Assembly: GCA_910574455.1 (NCBI GenBank)
Contig: CAJSYZ010000001.1
Span: forward strand, 3,331,424-3,395,423
DNA: 64,000 nucleotides
Source: Trichaptum fuscoviolaceum
Taxonomy: Eukaryota > Basidiomycota > Agaricomycetes > Hymenochaetales > Trichaptaceae
Reading direction: 5' to 3'
The notes under the pieces were generated by a model. It made no database searches, was not told the DNA's origin, and saw nothing but the letters and a program-made list of their open reading frames with translations. Shown here piece by piece: positions 11,185-22,719 of the stretch. Position 1 is the first letter of the stretch; every line of letters begins with the position of its first letter. A program made the position numbers and the translations under genes.

Positions 11185-12170
11185 CTGCTGTGACCACTTA
11201 CCAGTTCTACGCATTCGGGCTCCTTTCTTGCATCAGGACTCCTCTGGCATCTCATTCATCGTCGCAATTCATCCTCCTACTACGTTCCTTCCTGTCTGTA
11301 TATTCCTGCGTCGCCTTCGAAGTTTATAACATGTATTTTACGTTTAAGGTGCTTTCTTCCACAACCATATACTGAGCGAAGAGTCTTGTCTTTTCTTCGA
11401 TTTCAATTGATGCGGTTTGTTCGACTTCTCAAGTAAATGTCAGGATGCGACCTCCGGCTATTGTTGCCACAGTGTATGGTGAAGAGCCTGCTATGCTCAT
11501 TCTTCATTCTGCATATGCTAAACACCTCAGGCCTGAGGCCACAGTTCGGGTGTCTTCTACTATTCTAAGTTACGCGTTTTGCATAACTCATCCACGCTCT
11601 GAAGGCCTAGTATGCAATGGACAACCTCCTCCACCTTCTACTCATCGCTTAGGATTAACTGGTTGGCTACAGCACTGCAACACGAATAGATACTACTCAA
11701 AAACAAACCTATCTCTCGCGTACAGTTTTATGGATAGGAAGGCTGCAGGCCGGTGTCGTCTCATGTTTAGACCGGCATATGAGCCTCAAGCTCCCCAGCA
11801 TCGGATGTACCATCGCCTCTGCTCATTATGCATAACTTTGCATTCCAACGAATTTCTCTAACCCCTGTGTCCGATGATATCACAATGCAAACTTGGGCCG
11901 AGTGGGAACTTTTCCCTCAAAGTATGCACGAGGCAACTCTGACTGTCCGGATAACTTGGCGCTCATATGCGTCGTGCAGAAGACAATGGACATGATGCCA
12001 ACGCGCATTCTTGTTGGACACTTCCAACAATAATGCAATCACCTCTGGTCCTTTACTATCCCTTTGCTGCTCAATGGGACTCAAGTACGAAAGGGAGGGG
12101 AGCATGGGTATACCTTTTGCTAAGTCCCTTAGGTTCCTTGCTGCCTACTTGACGAGCTTGACTGCACAGA
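11185..12170. other. Intergenic region downstream of ATG8
   Basis: About 1 kb. The first 250 bases are T-rich and fit an ATG8 3' UTR. One plus-strand frame (11445-11861, 138 codons) is open but its product has no domain, no hydrophobic pattern and no coding-like composition, so I do not call it a gene. The last 200 bases are the upstream region of the membrane protein at 12171. Confidence 0.4.
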
Positions 12171-13069
12171 ATGTTGTGCAAATGCGCGTTATTTTTCCGA
12201 TGTTGTTTGATGGGTGCGTGGTCTCACAAGTCACCTTAGTTGATTCAATTCTAATTTATTCGCATTCATTCTTTCGTAGTTTTCCTCCTCCTTCTCTATG
12301 GAGGCTCTATATCCCTTGCAATCCTACCGATGATCGGAGGGAGTATCATTCGTGAGCCCTCATATGCTCTGATTAGCAAACTCTTTTGAGTCTTTGCTAG
12401 TTTTCCAGATTTTCCAGCTCATCGCTTCTGCTGTGCCTTTCCTCTTGGCGCTTCTGCTGTGAGTGACGTTTGTCTCGAAAGTGCGAGATTGCTTAACTCT
12501 CCTTCAGGCTATGCTATGTTATCATTCAATCCGACGAAGAAACTGATAGCTCCCTCATCGCTCAAATGGTTTTTTTCACTGTCATGTATCTAACGAGTAT
12601 AGGTACAGTAATGTCTCTTCCGCAGTAATCCCCGTTTATTAAGATTTGCCCTGAAAGCGGCTTCCGTCTTGATCACCTTGCGTTATACTGCCCATGAACT
12701 CACGAAGGACTATCTCAAGATTCACGATAGTCCACTACTTGCTTTGCTCATCGTTGTAATCTCCTGGGTCTCCGCTGCCATTGGTTTGTCTTGCATTGCA
12801 TCTATGACGCAGTGAGCTTCCTTCCTGATAAGCTTTCTCCCGCAGCGTTCCTTGGTTTCCTCTTTGCTGTACTCGAGTTTTTCATCAAGCGCAAGGCTAG
12901 AGACGACATCCAGTCCCTACGCTCCGACCCGTCTAAACCAATTCGCCGGCATCCCAAAGTGCGGCCAGGCTCACTACCTATTCAAACGCCGCCACCGACG
13001 GAACGCAGGTCATTTATGCACCCTCCCGTGACAACGTACACAAGAAGCCATCCGTATGGAAATTATTGA
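12171..13069 (+). CDS. Small multi-pass membrane protein, unknown family
   Basis: Not recognised. My splice model has six exons and gives about 215 residues. It starts MLCKCALFFRCCLM directly after an in-frame TGA. Hydrophobic segments follow: FLLLLYGGSISLAILPMIGG, LIASAVPFLLALLLLCYVII, LLALLIVVISWVSAA and AFLGFLFAVLEFFIKRKA, so three to four membrane helices. A soluble loop (QSDEETDSSLIAQM) and an amphipathic stretch (LRYTAHELTKDYLKIHDSP) lie between. The C-terminal tail is basic, Pro-rich and disordered, ending TRSHPYGNY. Introns are about 40-65 nt; the one near 12590-12630 is only 40 nt and is the weakest junction. Membrane location is inferred from hydrophobicity only. Confidence 0.6.
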
Positions 13070-13488
13070 GTGTATAGAGCTCAAGCTCTTCGTTTGAGGT
13101 TTCATAGTCATCGACTGGTGAAACAGTAGGCACTTGGCCTCAGGAACACTAGTACTTAAGAGGTTTCCACAACTGTACAAATTCTTGCTATATGTACTAT
13201 GCTTACTTGCTTTGCACTGTCACGGTAACACCGCTAAGAGATCAAATGTACATATCATATAACTAGTGCTGCATTATATTTTATTTATGTGACAATAATC
13301 CAACGATAATGTACAGATGATGTTGGTAGGCTAAATATGTGTGCATCAAATCGCCGAAGAAGCCTATACGGAACGAACAAGCTATACACGAGAACATCTT
13401 ACAAGATATGCTTCATATATCAACAAAAAATAAACAATCCACTTCCTATGCACTTGGTTAACCCGACCTGAACGACACTTGATCGAGT
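13070..13488. other. Intergenic, 3' flanks of two convergent genes
   Basis: About 420 AT-rich bases between the membrane-protein stop and the RAD57-like stop. I see no gene. Confidence 0.5.
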
Positions 13489-15200
13489 TTAAGCCGCTTT
13501 ATCCCGTGATTGTGATGCAGCGATATTGGTCTCGACATTCACTTCGTCAACAGAGTCGAAATCAACTTGGTCGAAAGCATCGTAGGGGAAGTCATCGAAG
13601 GCCGCCCAATATTTGTCTCCCTCTACGTCCCGCAAGTCAATTTCTTCGGCTGGAAAGGTGCTTGGGATGGTTTCAAGTCGTCCTGCTGGTGGTCCATCGA
13701 AAGGGTCGGTCCCGTTAAAGCCAAACATTAGCGTAGGATCTCCCGAGACAGCCTTGACCATATTCTGGTTTTCGGCCGGACAAGAACTTGGCCTCTCTTC
13801 GCATCCATGCGTGGGACACACTTGATGCCCCCGAAACGTAGGCTTTGCGACATTGTCGTGCGGAGAGCTGGTAGACGGTCTTAAAGCGATCTTATCTGTA
13901 AGGGCCGAAATCCCTTGCTTTGTGATGACAAAGTCTACGGAGTTGCGAGCCGACACGCTGCTGAAGACTACAGACAGCCGCCGAACGAGAACAGGAGCGT
14001 TAGGCCCATCGCTAGCATCAGTTCCGATTGTCATAGAGCTCGAAGGCTGGGAAGAGTGTGATATACCATTGGCTAATCGCTGTCGCTTTGGCTCCGAAGC
14101 AGGCTCGTCATAGTGTTTTCGTCGGTTCGTCCGAGTAAGCATAATTCGTGCATTGACCTGGTTAGCCCAAACAAGTCCCAACCCTGCCTCCTTTGCGTTC
14201 TGCCCAGGAAGAGAGTGTGCAGAACCGAACCATCGAACCTGGTCACGGTAAATGATATCGTTTTGATTGACGTCACTTTGACTGTTATGCGGGGAATCGG
14301 CAAAGACATCTGTAACATTGTTTATGACAACAATGGCAACATTATTGAGGGATGCCAACGTATGGAGTTTGGCGGATAGCTCGACAAGTGATTTGGATCT
14401 CTCGAATAGCGAGGAAGAACTCTGCTTCTCTGTTGTGTGAAACAGTGCAGAGATAGAGTCAATGACAACAAGTTTGATTGGTTTTCGACTGGAGTTTAAT
14501 GCGAGATCCCTCTGAAGTGCTGGGAGGGTTACCGAAAGTGTGTGTATCAATAGCTCGGGAGTTGGAACAGTCAGAGTGTGCACATCTGAGAGGCTGCATA
14601 CTGAAGGTGACAGCAGAGCATGTTCCTCGGTCAACTGCGAGAGCCGCTTGGTTGGGAGTGTAGCATGGGTTGTGAGGTAGCAAGCGGAACCTGATATACC
14701 ACCAAGGTTTGGCTTGACTTGAACAAGAAGGGAGAGCTGTAACGCCAACTGAGTCTTGCCTGATGAGCTGCAGGAAACAGTACCTGTCAATATTCACTAG
14801 TTGTAGAGATGCTGCAGACGGACCTTTCGCCCACTAGTTCCCAGATCATCCCCGTCCGAATGCCTCCACCTAGAACACTATCCAGGACAGCGTCTCCAGT
14901 CGTAAAGCTTGTAGAGCTATCGACAGAGAGTTTCTTCGGTGAAAGTTGCTCCGACGCAATCTCAATGCATGTCTTCTCAACTATGTCCAGTACGTTGCTC
15001 ACAGGTAACTTGAGCTTTTTTGCAAGTTCACCAGGCGATGTTAAAACAATTTCAGTGACGAACTTGATATTCGCTAGTCAACGTCAGCTTGGATATCAAT
15101 GTTTGTCAGTCGGAAGAAGCTACGAACCTCTTTTTAGTGCACTCTTTTGAGCTGTAGAGAGGCTCCGTAGATCGTAGAGCACGCGAGTATTGAGATCCAT
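13489..15200 (-). CDS. RAD51 paralogue, RAD57/XRCC3 type
   Basis: RecA-fold ATPase that helps load RAD51 on single-stranded DNA during homologous recombination; yeast RAD57 works as a heterodimer with RAD55. The N-terminus MDLNTRVLYDLRSLSTAQKS is followed by a helix-hairpin-helix-like region and the linker STSFTTGDAVLDSVLGGGIR typical of RAD51-family proteins. The Walker A motif GESSSGKT is formed across an intron at about 14770-14823 (Ser codon split). Walker B is KLVVIDSISALFH. The C-terminal third (from about residue 290) is disordered and acidic, with DPFDGPPAGRL and DFPYDAFDQVDFDSVDEV, longer than in the core fold. GGGIRTGMIWELVGE fits XRCC3/RAD57 rather than RAD51 or DMC1; which yeast gene it equals needs a tree. 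Confidence 0.87.
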
Positions 15201-15585
15201 GAACACCCTTTCCGCATGTTCTTCCTTTTATTGAAAACCGTAGGGTACTAGACTCAGCTCTAAAATCAGGCCTTCAACTTTGACAGCTTAGCACTGCTAT
15301 AATACAGGTGATTACCCAGAGTTCAATATCCACTAGAAAGTCCTTCGGAGTTTGAGGCAAGGGGATCTCCTCAAACTCGAAGACAGGAAGTTGGAGAGAA
15401 GAGTTGACTTTGCTTCCGACGCGACTTGGACGCGTCGTGATCACCCACTTCTCAACTTCCCACGCTACCAGTTATTACGAGACACAAGCGTCGGGGAAGA
15501 CAGCTAAAGGTCCGTATTATTTTGAAAAGTATATTTGCTTGTGTTCATTGCACTACATTTCAGAATAAGACTACATAACCAGCAC
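15201..15585. other. Intergenic region upstream of the RAD57-like gene
   Basis: About 385 bases: the RAD57-like upstream region and the 3' flank of the next minus-strand gene. Near 15350-15450 there is GC-mixed sequence with repeated GGAAGTTGGAGAG-type purine runs. No gene seen. Confidence 0.4.
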
Positions 15586-16581
15586 CTAACTTCTCCCAGC
15601 TTGTGCCGCATATCTGTCGTCGTGTAATCTCACCGCCGGGCCTGAGATATTAACGTTTGAGCGGGTCGCAGAATCGCTGCAGTTACTAAATGACCCTTGG
15701 CCTGTAATGCACCAGATGTAGTCCAGGATTCTAGTGTCAAGGCCTTCAACCGAGTTATTGGACCGTAGGGAACGAATGGAGCGGAGGGATGATTGAAATC
15801 TTGAGGACGACGCTGCGGCGCCGACCTTTTCCTTCGCCACATATGTCCCAGAAGGAGAGCGTATCAAACAAGCAGATTCGCTATGCGATCCATGAGAGCT
15901 ATCAGAAGCAGAGTCGTCTGAAAGAGCCCAGTATTGTTCCAGGTAATGATAGTCAAGCATTAGCCCAAGGTCTTGTTCTCCTATAATAAAATCGCAAGTT
16001 GGTAGCACTTCCTCCTCCGGGGATTTTGGGTCGCTGAATTCATCTGCACCGTCTTTCTGGTCACTACTCTCTTTTTGTAGACAGTTTCGGAACGTATAAG
16101 CGGCATCGCTTGTAGTTATTACCGCATGAACAACGTTTGTCGAGACGTCATGATCGAGACGATACCTGTCCAAGGCGTCCTGTAGTCCATTCTCCAAGTT
16201 TAGTTGAACACCATTGGGACCTTCAATTACTGTCGATTGATCTTCAGAAGACGCCAGCGGTTTATACGATGAGATGATTCTGCCAAGAGCCTCTTCGCCA
16301 TCTACGACGGTAACGGATGCAGGAAACATAGACATGTCCGTAATAACGAATTTAGGGATAAGCTCTCGGTCGATGACCCTCGGACGCGTACTTTTCTTCG
16401 ATTGAAACCAGCGGCGTATGAGAATGACAAGAATAACAGCCAGTAAAACAAGAGAAGCGCCGCTAGCAGCCGGTATGACCACACCCAAGGAAACACGAAA
16501 GGTCGGTGCTTGCGGGATGTCATAGTCGACATCTAAAGACCTCGATACTTGATTCAGTATAAGCGCTGGAGAAGGCGCCAT
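15586..16581 (-). CDS. Single-pass membrane protein of unknown function
   Basis: Not recognised. One intronless frame of 331 residues starting MAPSPALILNQVSRSLDVDY. Residues about 31-55 (GVVIPAASGASLVLLAVILV then ILIRRW) form one membrane helix followed by the positive cluster RRWFQSKKSTRPR. The short N-terminus would therefore be outside and the long tail cytosolic. The tail is acidic and Ser-rich with CDFIIGEQDLGLMLDYHYLE, a Ser/Asp/His-rich patch, and RFQSSLRSIRSLRSNNS, a basic Ser-rich repeat. There is no clear cleavable signal peptide. The lack of introns sets it apart from most neighbours. Could be a receptor-like or cell-wall-stress-type protein; this is only a topology guess. Confidence 0.75.
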   Translation of the reverse strand: MAPSPALILNQVSRSLDVDYDIPQAPTFRVSLGVVIPAASGASLVLLAVILVILIRRWFQSKKSTRPRVIDRELIPKFVITDMSMFPASVTVVDGEEALGRIISSYKPLASSEDQSTVIEGPNGVQLNLENGLQDALDRYRLDHDVSTNVVHAVITTSDAAYTFRNCLQKESSDQKDGADEFSDPKSPEEEVLPTCDFIIGEQDLGLMLDYHYLEQYWALSDDSASDSSHGSHSESACLIRSPSGTYVAKEKVGAAASSSRFQSSLRSIRSLRSNNSVEGLDTRILDYIWCITGQGSFSNCSDSATRSNVNISGPAVRLHDDRYAAQAGRS

Positions 16582-17022
16582 AAAGGCAAGGTGTTTTTTT
16601 AGAGGTATTTGCGTGGTGTTAGTGGATGATGGAGAGGAAGAGACAGGGGCAGATGAAGGCTAGATGATAGAAAGGGTAAGGTGGCTGACATAGAGCTAAA
16701 GCTGGCCGATTAACGATCTATGTAAGCATGAAATATACGGCGACACCGAATCGATTCGAAAAAACGAAGGCAACTGGAATATGAGCCTGCATCATTATAA
16801 TCAATATTTCATCAGAAATTAGCCTTAGTCTGAGTGTTTTAGCTAAGATCAGTACTTAGCGCAATTAAACAAGTCACGGAGACAGTCGGCCCAGGCTACG
16901 TTTTAAATGTTACGTGCAATACTTCGCCCAATATGAAGGTGCCAATATTGATTCCGATAGTCCATAAGATAGTACAGAGACGAGTGAATGATATGTAATG
17001 AAAGGAGGAGACTCACAGCAGG
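16582..17022. other. Intergenic, promoter of 15586-16581 and 3' flank of HID1
   Basis: About 440 bases between two minus-strand genes. The half near 16600-16700 is purine-rich on the plus strand (pyrimidine-rich leader of the membrane protein). No gene seen. Confidence 0.4.
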
Positions 17023-20000
17023 TCAACGGATTGGCCTACTCCTATTGGCTAGATTTTCGGAACTCCCTCGCCCAAGGAATCCGCCCAATCCGCCAACGAC
17101 GCTCGACACAGCATCAGTAAGTTGCCGCACCTGTGCCTGGGTATGTTTGACATAGAACAGGCGCACATTTGTGGCATTCCAGATCCCAAGGGGAGTCATG
17201 CCTCGAACGTATATCTCTCCCCAGATCAAAGATGTCAGCCACACGAGTGAGGAGTCCGACCACTGTTCCAAACTGTTAGAAGGAGCGAAGGAGCATCATG
17301 TCGGCACAGGAGATAAGCTTACCATGAATCTACGCGTAGGTGGGGAAGGAATATCAGGTAATGCATCCTGTATTGAAGCAGATCGCAAAAAGTCAATGAT
17401 GGCAGGTGTTGCATTTGCTTGGTTTGTCGAAGCTTGTAACTCCTGGATCTTGGGAAGTAGCTCAGAGATCATGAGAAGAATTGGGTCAAGTGGCAAACTG
17501 ACAACGGAGTTAGATGACAAAAAGTCAATAGTGTAAATACAAGACAGAAACCCACCCATGATGCCATGAAGCAACCCAATCCTGAGTTGGAACAAAGCCA
17601 TTCCTTCCTATCCCAGTGGCCGCAATGCGATCGAGGCCGTCTGACAACTCAAGAGATTCCGAACGAGTACGGTCTGGCATCTTTCCCTTCGCCTTTTCTG
17701 ATTTTGACAGTGCTCCCATGGGACTCTCTGTCGTAGTCGGGGACATTAGGGGTTGAGGGATAGTGGATTCTTCGGGACTACCACTGCGCTGATCAGGAGT
17801 GGATCCGGTTCTAACAGGCGGTCGAGGAACATCGCGAGGCAACCGCGCTTCTAAGTCGGGCTCTGTTTGAAGTCCCAGGGCATCTCTGCTCTCAGATGAT
17901 AGTAGCCGAGCTTTTTCGTGTTCTGGAGCTGAGCTAACTTCACTGTTTTTCCCTTTACCATTTCCTGCTTGTCGTTTCGCCTGCTCCTCCTTGGCTAACT
18001 GAATTCTCCGAACTTCTCTTAGCCCTCGAGCAAGAGTGAAGGTTCCCATATCCTCAAACGATTTATGCGATCGTAGAATGGCATAGATGAGGTTTGGATT
18101 TTCATCCAGGTGGTTCAGTATAACGCCATTGAAGACCTCAAGCCTGAAGGATTAATGAGCATATGTTTAAACGAGAAACCGCAAGAGGATAACTTACAGA
18201 AAGAATAATAATCGTGGGTGACCTTCATCAGACAACAGGAATGATGGATTGATAAACGCATGGTAAAGCGACAATAGCTTGTTGGAGGAGACGACAGACA
18301 GATGCTTGAGATAAGGAGCAGAATTCGACAACGCAATGATGAATGCAGGATACAATGAGTTTAAAGTACCGGAAGTCGTGGCTATGACTGTATAGATGGA
18401 CTGAGCAACACATTAGTTTGAGCACGACAACAAAGGTCACAATAGCTCACATTAATCACGAAATCGCCTGCTGTACCTTGGCAAGCCCACTTGGCTGGTA
18501 GGTTAGCCCTGATAGGAGACGTTAATTTATCATTGAATGCCCGATCAGCAGATAACGTTTGGAGAATGTATGATATAGCACGACACATTCCGTGATGTTC
18601 TAATTTTCATCAGAAATCGACGACGATGACGCGAAAAAACCAGCTCACCAGGTTTATCTTTGATATCCATGCAGAAGCACAACAAATAAGTCATAAAATC
18701 GACTGATTTTTCGGACTCTAAGATATGTGCGCAAAATTTCTGAAAATGTAAGGTTAGTAAACATCGGGTCGGGACAATCTTGAGTACTACCTTATTCAAC
18801 TCGATCATCTTCCAGAACAGCAGAACTACATCGATCCATTAGGAAAAGAGACAATGAATTTATTTATAAGGAAAGGAAGCTCACTCGTTTCGAGCAAGTG
18901 GGGTACGTGCTTCTTTGAACCTGGCAGCAAGTTGTTGATAGCTGCCATTTGCTGCTCAAATATCCCCAGAATCCCGTCTGCGATATATGAAAAATCTGCG
19001 GGACGATGCTACAATGCACCGTCAGAATGAGTTCACTCGAGAAGGATAACTAACTCCAACTCTTACAAGTTTAGCTAAGAAATAACGAAAGGCATTCGTT
19101 TTTGATGTGGGCGTGGCTGAGAAAGGGTCTTCGGGATTGCTAAGCACGTCCCTAGCACTTCCACTCTGAAAGTCTAAAAGCGCGCAAAGCACTTGTAACG
19201 CCTCCCCAACAAGGGTAAGTCTAACATCTTCACCCTTGAAAACAAGATGATTGTATGGCAACGCCGAAGTAACGGCTCCTAAGCTAACGCCGGAAGTTCC
19301 AGGGAGTGCAGAATTCAGAGCAGTATTAAGAAGGGAGCATAGTATTGTCAGAACGTGTCGCCGAGGGATCTTCTGGACTAGAACGGTCGTATACGGAGAA
19401 GGAGTGTTCAGAAGCCCATTTGCTGGCGTGTATATTTGCTTTGAGAGTAGGACGAGAAGAAAGCGTAGAACCTCGGCTTTGTTTTGATCATGCGAGTGAT
19501 TTGGGCCAGGATCAAGTGTAGATCCCACTCCTTTCTCCCTATAGATACAGGTGAGCAATCGCTATACCAGCGATGCACTTTACACTCACCATATGACGTA
19601 GTTTATTTTGTAATGATCAACTTGAATTTTCTTGGGTAGCGTGAAGCCGCAGCAGAACAACAAATCAATCGCGCAACTTATAAGCCTTTCGGCCAATGGA
19701 GGAAGGGTCTTTGCTTTTGCTTCTGGGGTGACCGTGGCTGACGTTTTATGCCGACTACTGGGACCAGCAGATGGTCGTCTCGCAGGACTCGTGGGTTCGT
19801 CCTCGTCATCATCGTCTTCAATGACGAACTGTGGTTGATCATCTGCCGCATCTGTTTTCGGCTCTCCACTTCCATTCGAGCCCTCCTGTAACTCTTCCCT
19901 CTCCCAAAGGACCTTGTTCTCTAATGCATCAAAATCACCATCGAATACGACAGGCAGTACCCTCTGCAGAACGCGTAGACAGTTGAGCACCTCTCTCGTA

Positions 20001-20563
20001 GGATCTCGTTCTCTTGAAAGTGCCGACCCTACGCCTGCTGAGTTCGCGGCAGTTTTAATGAAAGACGAGGCAAATGAAGAAACTCCAGCAGCTTGAGCGG
20101 TGGGGAAAGTATGATCCGTGACGAGGTTGAAGAGACGCTTTGACAAAACTCTTATTAAAGTTGCGATATTCTCAGGAGAATCGGTAAGAGCTCGGCGGAC
20201 TGAATATAATCAAATGAGCTTGCGATTGGTTCTTTCTGAGACCATCCACGCACTATCATTAGAAGAGATCAAGGAGAAGACATCTGACGGAGATTCGAAT
20301 AGCGTTGCGTACTAAAAGGAGGCATCAGCAAAGTCATGTAAGACGACAAACTGCATGGAAACGTACTTGATCCCAATACACGTCGGTCGGGACTATGTTC
20401 TGCGACAAACTCTCAATGCCTGTGAATACTTCATTGAAGACAAGCGTACCCTCTGCTCTGCTAGTTTCCTTATACCGCCTGGCTGCGTTCGGAAAGCAAG
20501 CTTTGCATCATCCCCCAAAATGCCGAATGGTGAGGTTAACTTCTGAGGAAGCTTCGCAAACAT
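17023..20563 (-). CDS. HID1 family protein (high-temperature-induced dauer-formation protein 1)
   Basis: HID1 proteins are large Golgi-associated peripheral proteins; in animals they act in secretory granule sorting, and the fungal role is little known. The start MFAKLPQKLTSPFGILGDD-AKLAFR matches the family N-terminus. A 55 nt intron then joins to IESLSQNIVPTDVYWDQ and YATLFESPSDVFSLISSND. Further blocks: REVLNCLRVLQRVLPVVFDG, LAERLISCAIDLLFCCGFTL, NKAEVLRFLLVLLSKQIY, EALQVLCALLDFQS, KTNAFRYFLAKL and PHLLETIVLFWKMIELNK. More follow: LNSLYPAFIIALSNSAPYLK, LLSDEGHPRLLFFLLEVFNG, and the end FMFGTVVGLLTRV...TNVRLFYVKHTQAQ. A long acidic/Ser-rich linker (about 17630-17960) interrupts the helical repeat. 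Many short introns. It looks complete. Confidence 0.88.
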
Positions 20564-20841
20564 GATGGGTCGAGGACCTGTAGCTCGCTTCGTCGAGTTT
20601 AGTAGATATTGAAGTCTGAAAGGCAAAGCATGCGATTTCCCGTGTCCTTAATGCCTTTGAACGTACTGCAAACGTGGTAGTGATGGCAAGCAGAGAGTTC
20701 GGTGTTGTGACCTTCAGCGCCGCAGTGTAGTACAATCGGCGTGAGCTGTGCCGAACTCGAAAGTGCGCCAAATTGGTCAAAATAACGCGCTAATTCTTGA
20801 CGCGTCCGCAAATCGACAATTCAACCTGCTACGAAGCCACC
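20564..20841. promoter_or_regulatory. Shared divergent promoter, HID1 and DNA polymerase delta subunit
   Basis: 278 bases between two start codons. It contains ACGCGT at 20799-20804, the core of the MluI cell-cycle box used by fungal MBF-type regulators of replication genes. It lies about 40 bases before the polymerase start, so cell-cycle control is plausible but unproven. Confidence 0.4.
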
Positions 20842-22719
20842 ATGACAGAAATCGCGCAACTGTATGTGCCCATGTAACGATATAAGAGCATATCTGACTT
20901 GCTTCCCAGCACAGTACCGACAACTCCATTAAAGCGTTCGGCCGTAAACAATGCATCTTTGCCAGATACTGCATCATCGTTTGTTCTAGATAGCTCCCAC
21001 AAATCCTACAAGCATCAGTTCGCGAACTTGTATTTTGCTCGTCTCAACTTGCTAAAGAAAATAGTGCAGGGAGAAGCTGAGGTGCGATGGAGAGGAGTGA
21101 AAGGTGGGTAGTGCTTAAGCAATATATTCTTTGTGCTCTGATTGAAGACTCGGTTTTCTCGTCTCAAAGATTCACCTCCACTTGTACCTCGCGTTTTAGA
21201 GGTTGTCAAGGCGCAACTATGCTTTATAATAGGGACGGTGTACATGGAGATGCCCCTCAAACCCAACGTACTGGAGGATCTCACTCGCGATGTACGCCTA
21301 TTTCTCTAATTCTATTGAGGAAGCGTTGAACTTGTTGGTGCTAACGAACTCACAGCGCTCTCTTCCCGCGCCACCTACTCTTCCTAAATACCATTCGCCA
21401 GATGATATGATTATGTTGGAAGATGAATCTGGACGTGTTCAACTAGTAGGCAATATTCTACAACGAACAATAGACACAAGCGGCGCAACCCCTTCGGCAG
21501 GAGGCTGGGAGAACTTGCTTGTGACGGGTGTCATTATGGCTGCTCTAGGACATGAAACAGCCTCCGGAGAGTTCGAAGTTATGGACTACTGTTTTGCTGG
21601 TATGGCACCTATGATGGTCAAATCTATCTATGCTGCTGAAGACAACATGGATATTGACGGTAATTCACTTCACTGCGTCAACTCATGCTGGCATAATGCT
21701 GATTTCGCGGTGACTCTTTCATTGGTAACTAACTAGATTCAGATGACCAGGACGAGTGGGTTGCTATATTATCCGGTCTCCAAATCGACGAGGAATCTTC
21801 GTCAGATATCCGATTAGAGTTGCTATCAGAATATCTTTCAGGAGAAGCAGGAGCAGACGACGATCAAGTCGAGTCGTCCCACATAACACGGCTTATAATA
21901 GCCGGAAACTCTCTGGCGCCTGTAATAGCAACTTCAGAGAAGTCTGGTCCAGCACCAGAAGTCTCCTTGAAAGCGGTACGCTCCATTGTATTCATTACGC
22001 TATGGCATGGTTTACAATTAACATGTCGGTTATTTTAGAAACGGTTCGGCCTAGAAGCATCAAATTTTTCGGCAGTTCCTACTTTGATCCTGGGGAGCTT
22101 CCTTTCAGATGTCGTCAGCGCTGTACCAACACATTTACTAGCCGGAGCGACAGATCCTTCAGGTGTTTTACTACCTCAGCAGCCTCTACCTCGAGCGATG
22201 TTCGGAGGAGCCAGCAAATCAAATAACTTTCGGTGCGAGACGAATCCCGTTTGGCTAGGAACGGAAAGCGGTTCACCGACTAGCCGAAAGCGAAAACGCT
22301 CAGTGTTCGTACACTCAGGTCAGTCTCTCGAAGACATGTACAAGTATGTGCCTTCGCCGCCAACAACGCGTCTGGATCTCGCTTGCGCTTCTCTTCATTG
22401 GCGGCACTCCGCACCGACCGCACCAGATACATTGTGGTGTTACCCATATTTTACGCAAGATCCATTCGCCTTACAGGGTACACCAGATCTCTACATAGTG
22501 GGCTGTCAGCCAGAATTTGCAACGCGGTTGGTAAGCAGCAACGATTTCGACGATACACTTCAGGAGGAAGAGAGGAGATGTCGTGTAGTCGTAGTGCCCG
22601 GCTTCAAGGAGACTGGGACGCTCGTTCTTGTCAACTTGAAGAACCTCGAAGTCAAAACGATCGAATTCGGTTCCAGGCCAGTTAAGAATAGTAGCAATTC
22701 TAGTAACGGACATTCATGA
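20842..22719 (+). CDS. DNA polymerase delta small (B) subunit, POLD2/POL31/Cdc1 type
   Basis: Regulatory B subunit of replicative DNA polymerase delta, linking the catalytic subunit to the rest of the complex in the nucleus. Exon 1 encodes MTEIAQL, then an intron, then TVPTTPLKRSAV. Family blocks: SSFVLDSSHKSYKHQFANLY and FARLNLLKKIVQGEAEVRW (OB-fold start), LPAPPTLPKYHSPDDMIMLE, GRVQLVGNILQ, and the phosphoesterase-like part DDQDEWVAILSGLQI, HITRLIIAGNSLAPV, PTLILGSFLSDVVSAVP and VTHLLAG-type sequence. The end contains NPVWLGTESG, LVCSGQ-like VFVHSGQSLEDMYKYVP, LHWRHSAPTAPDTLWCYPY, DPFALQGTPDLYIVGCQPEF and RVVVVPGFKETGTLVLVNL. The order and length match POLD2. Confidence 0.94.

Noticed and set aside
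11445..11861. 138-codon plus-strand frame after ATG8
   Set aside because: No domain, membrane pattern or coding-like composition; no support beyond being open.
20393..20563. Apparent frameshift at the start of HID1
   Set aside because: The first exon frame (AKLAFRTQPGG) and the next frame (IESLSQNIVPTDVYWDQ) are joined exactly by a 55-nt GT-AG intron, so no frameshift is needed.
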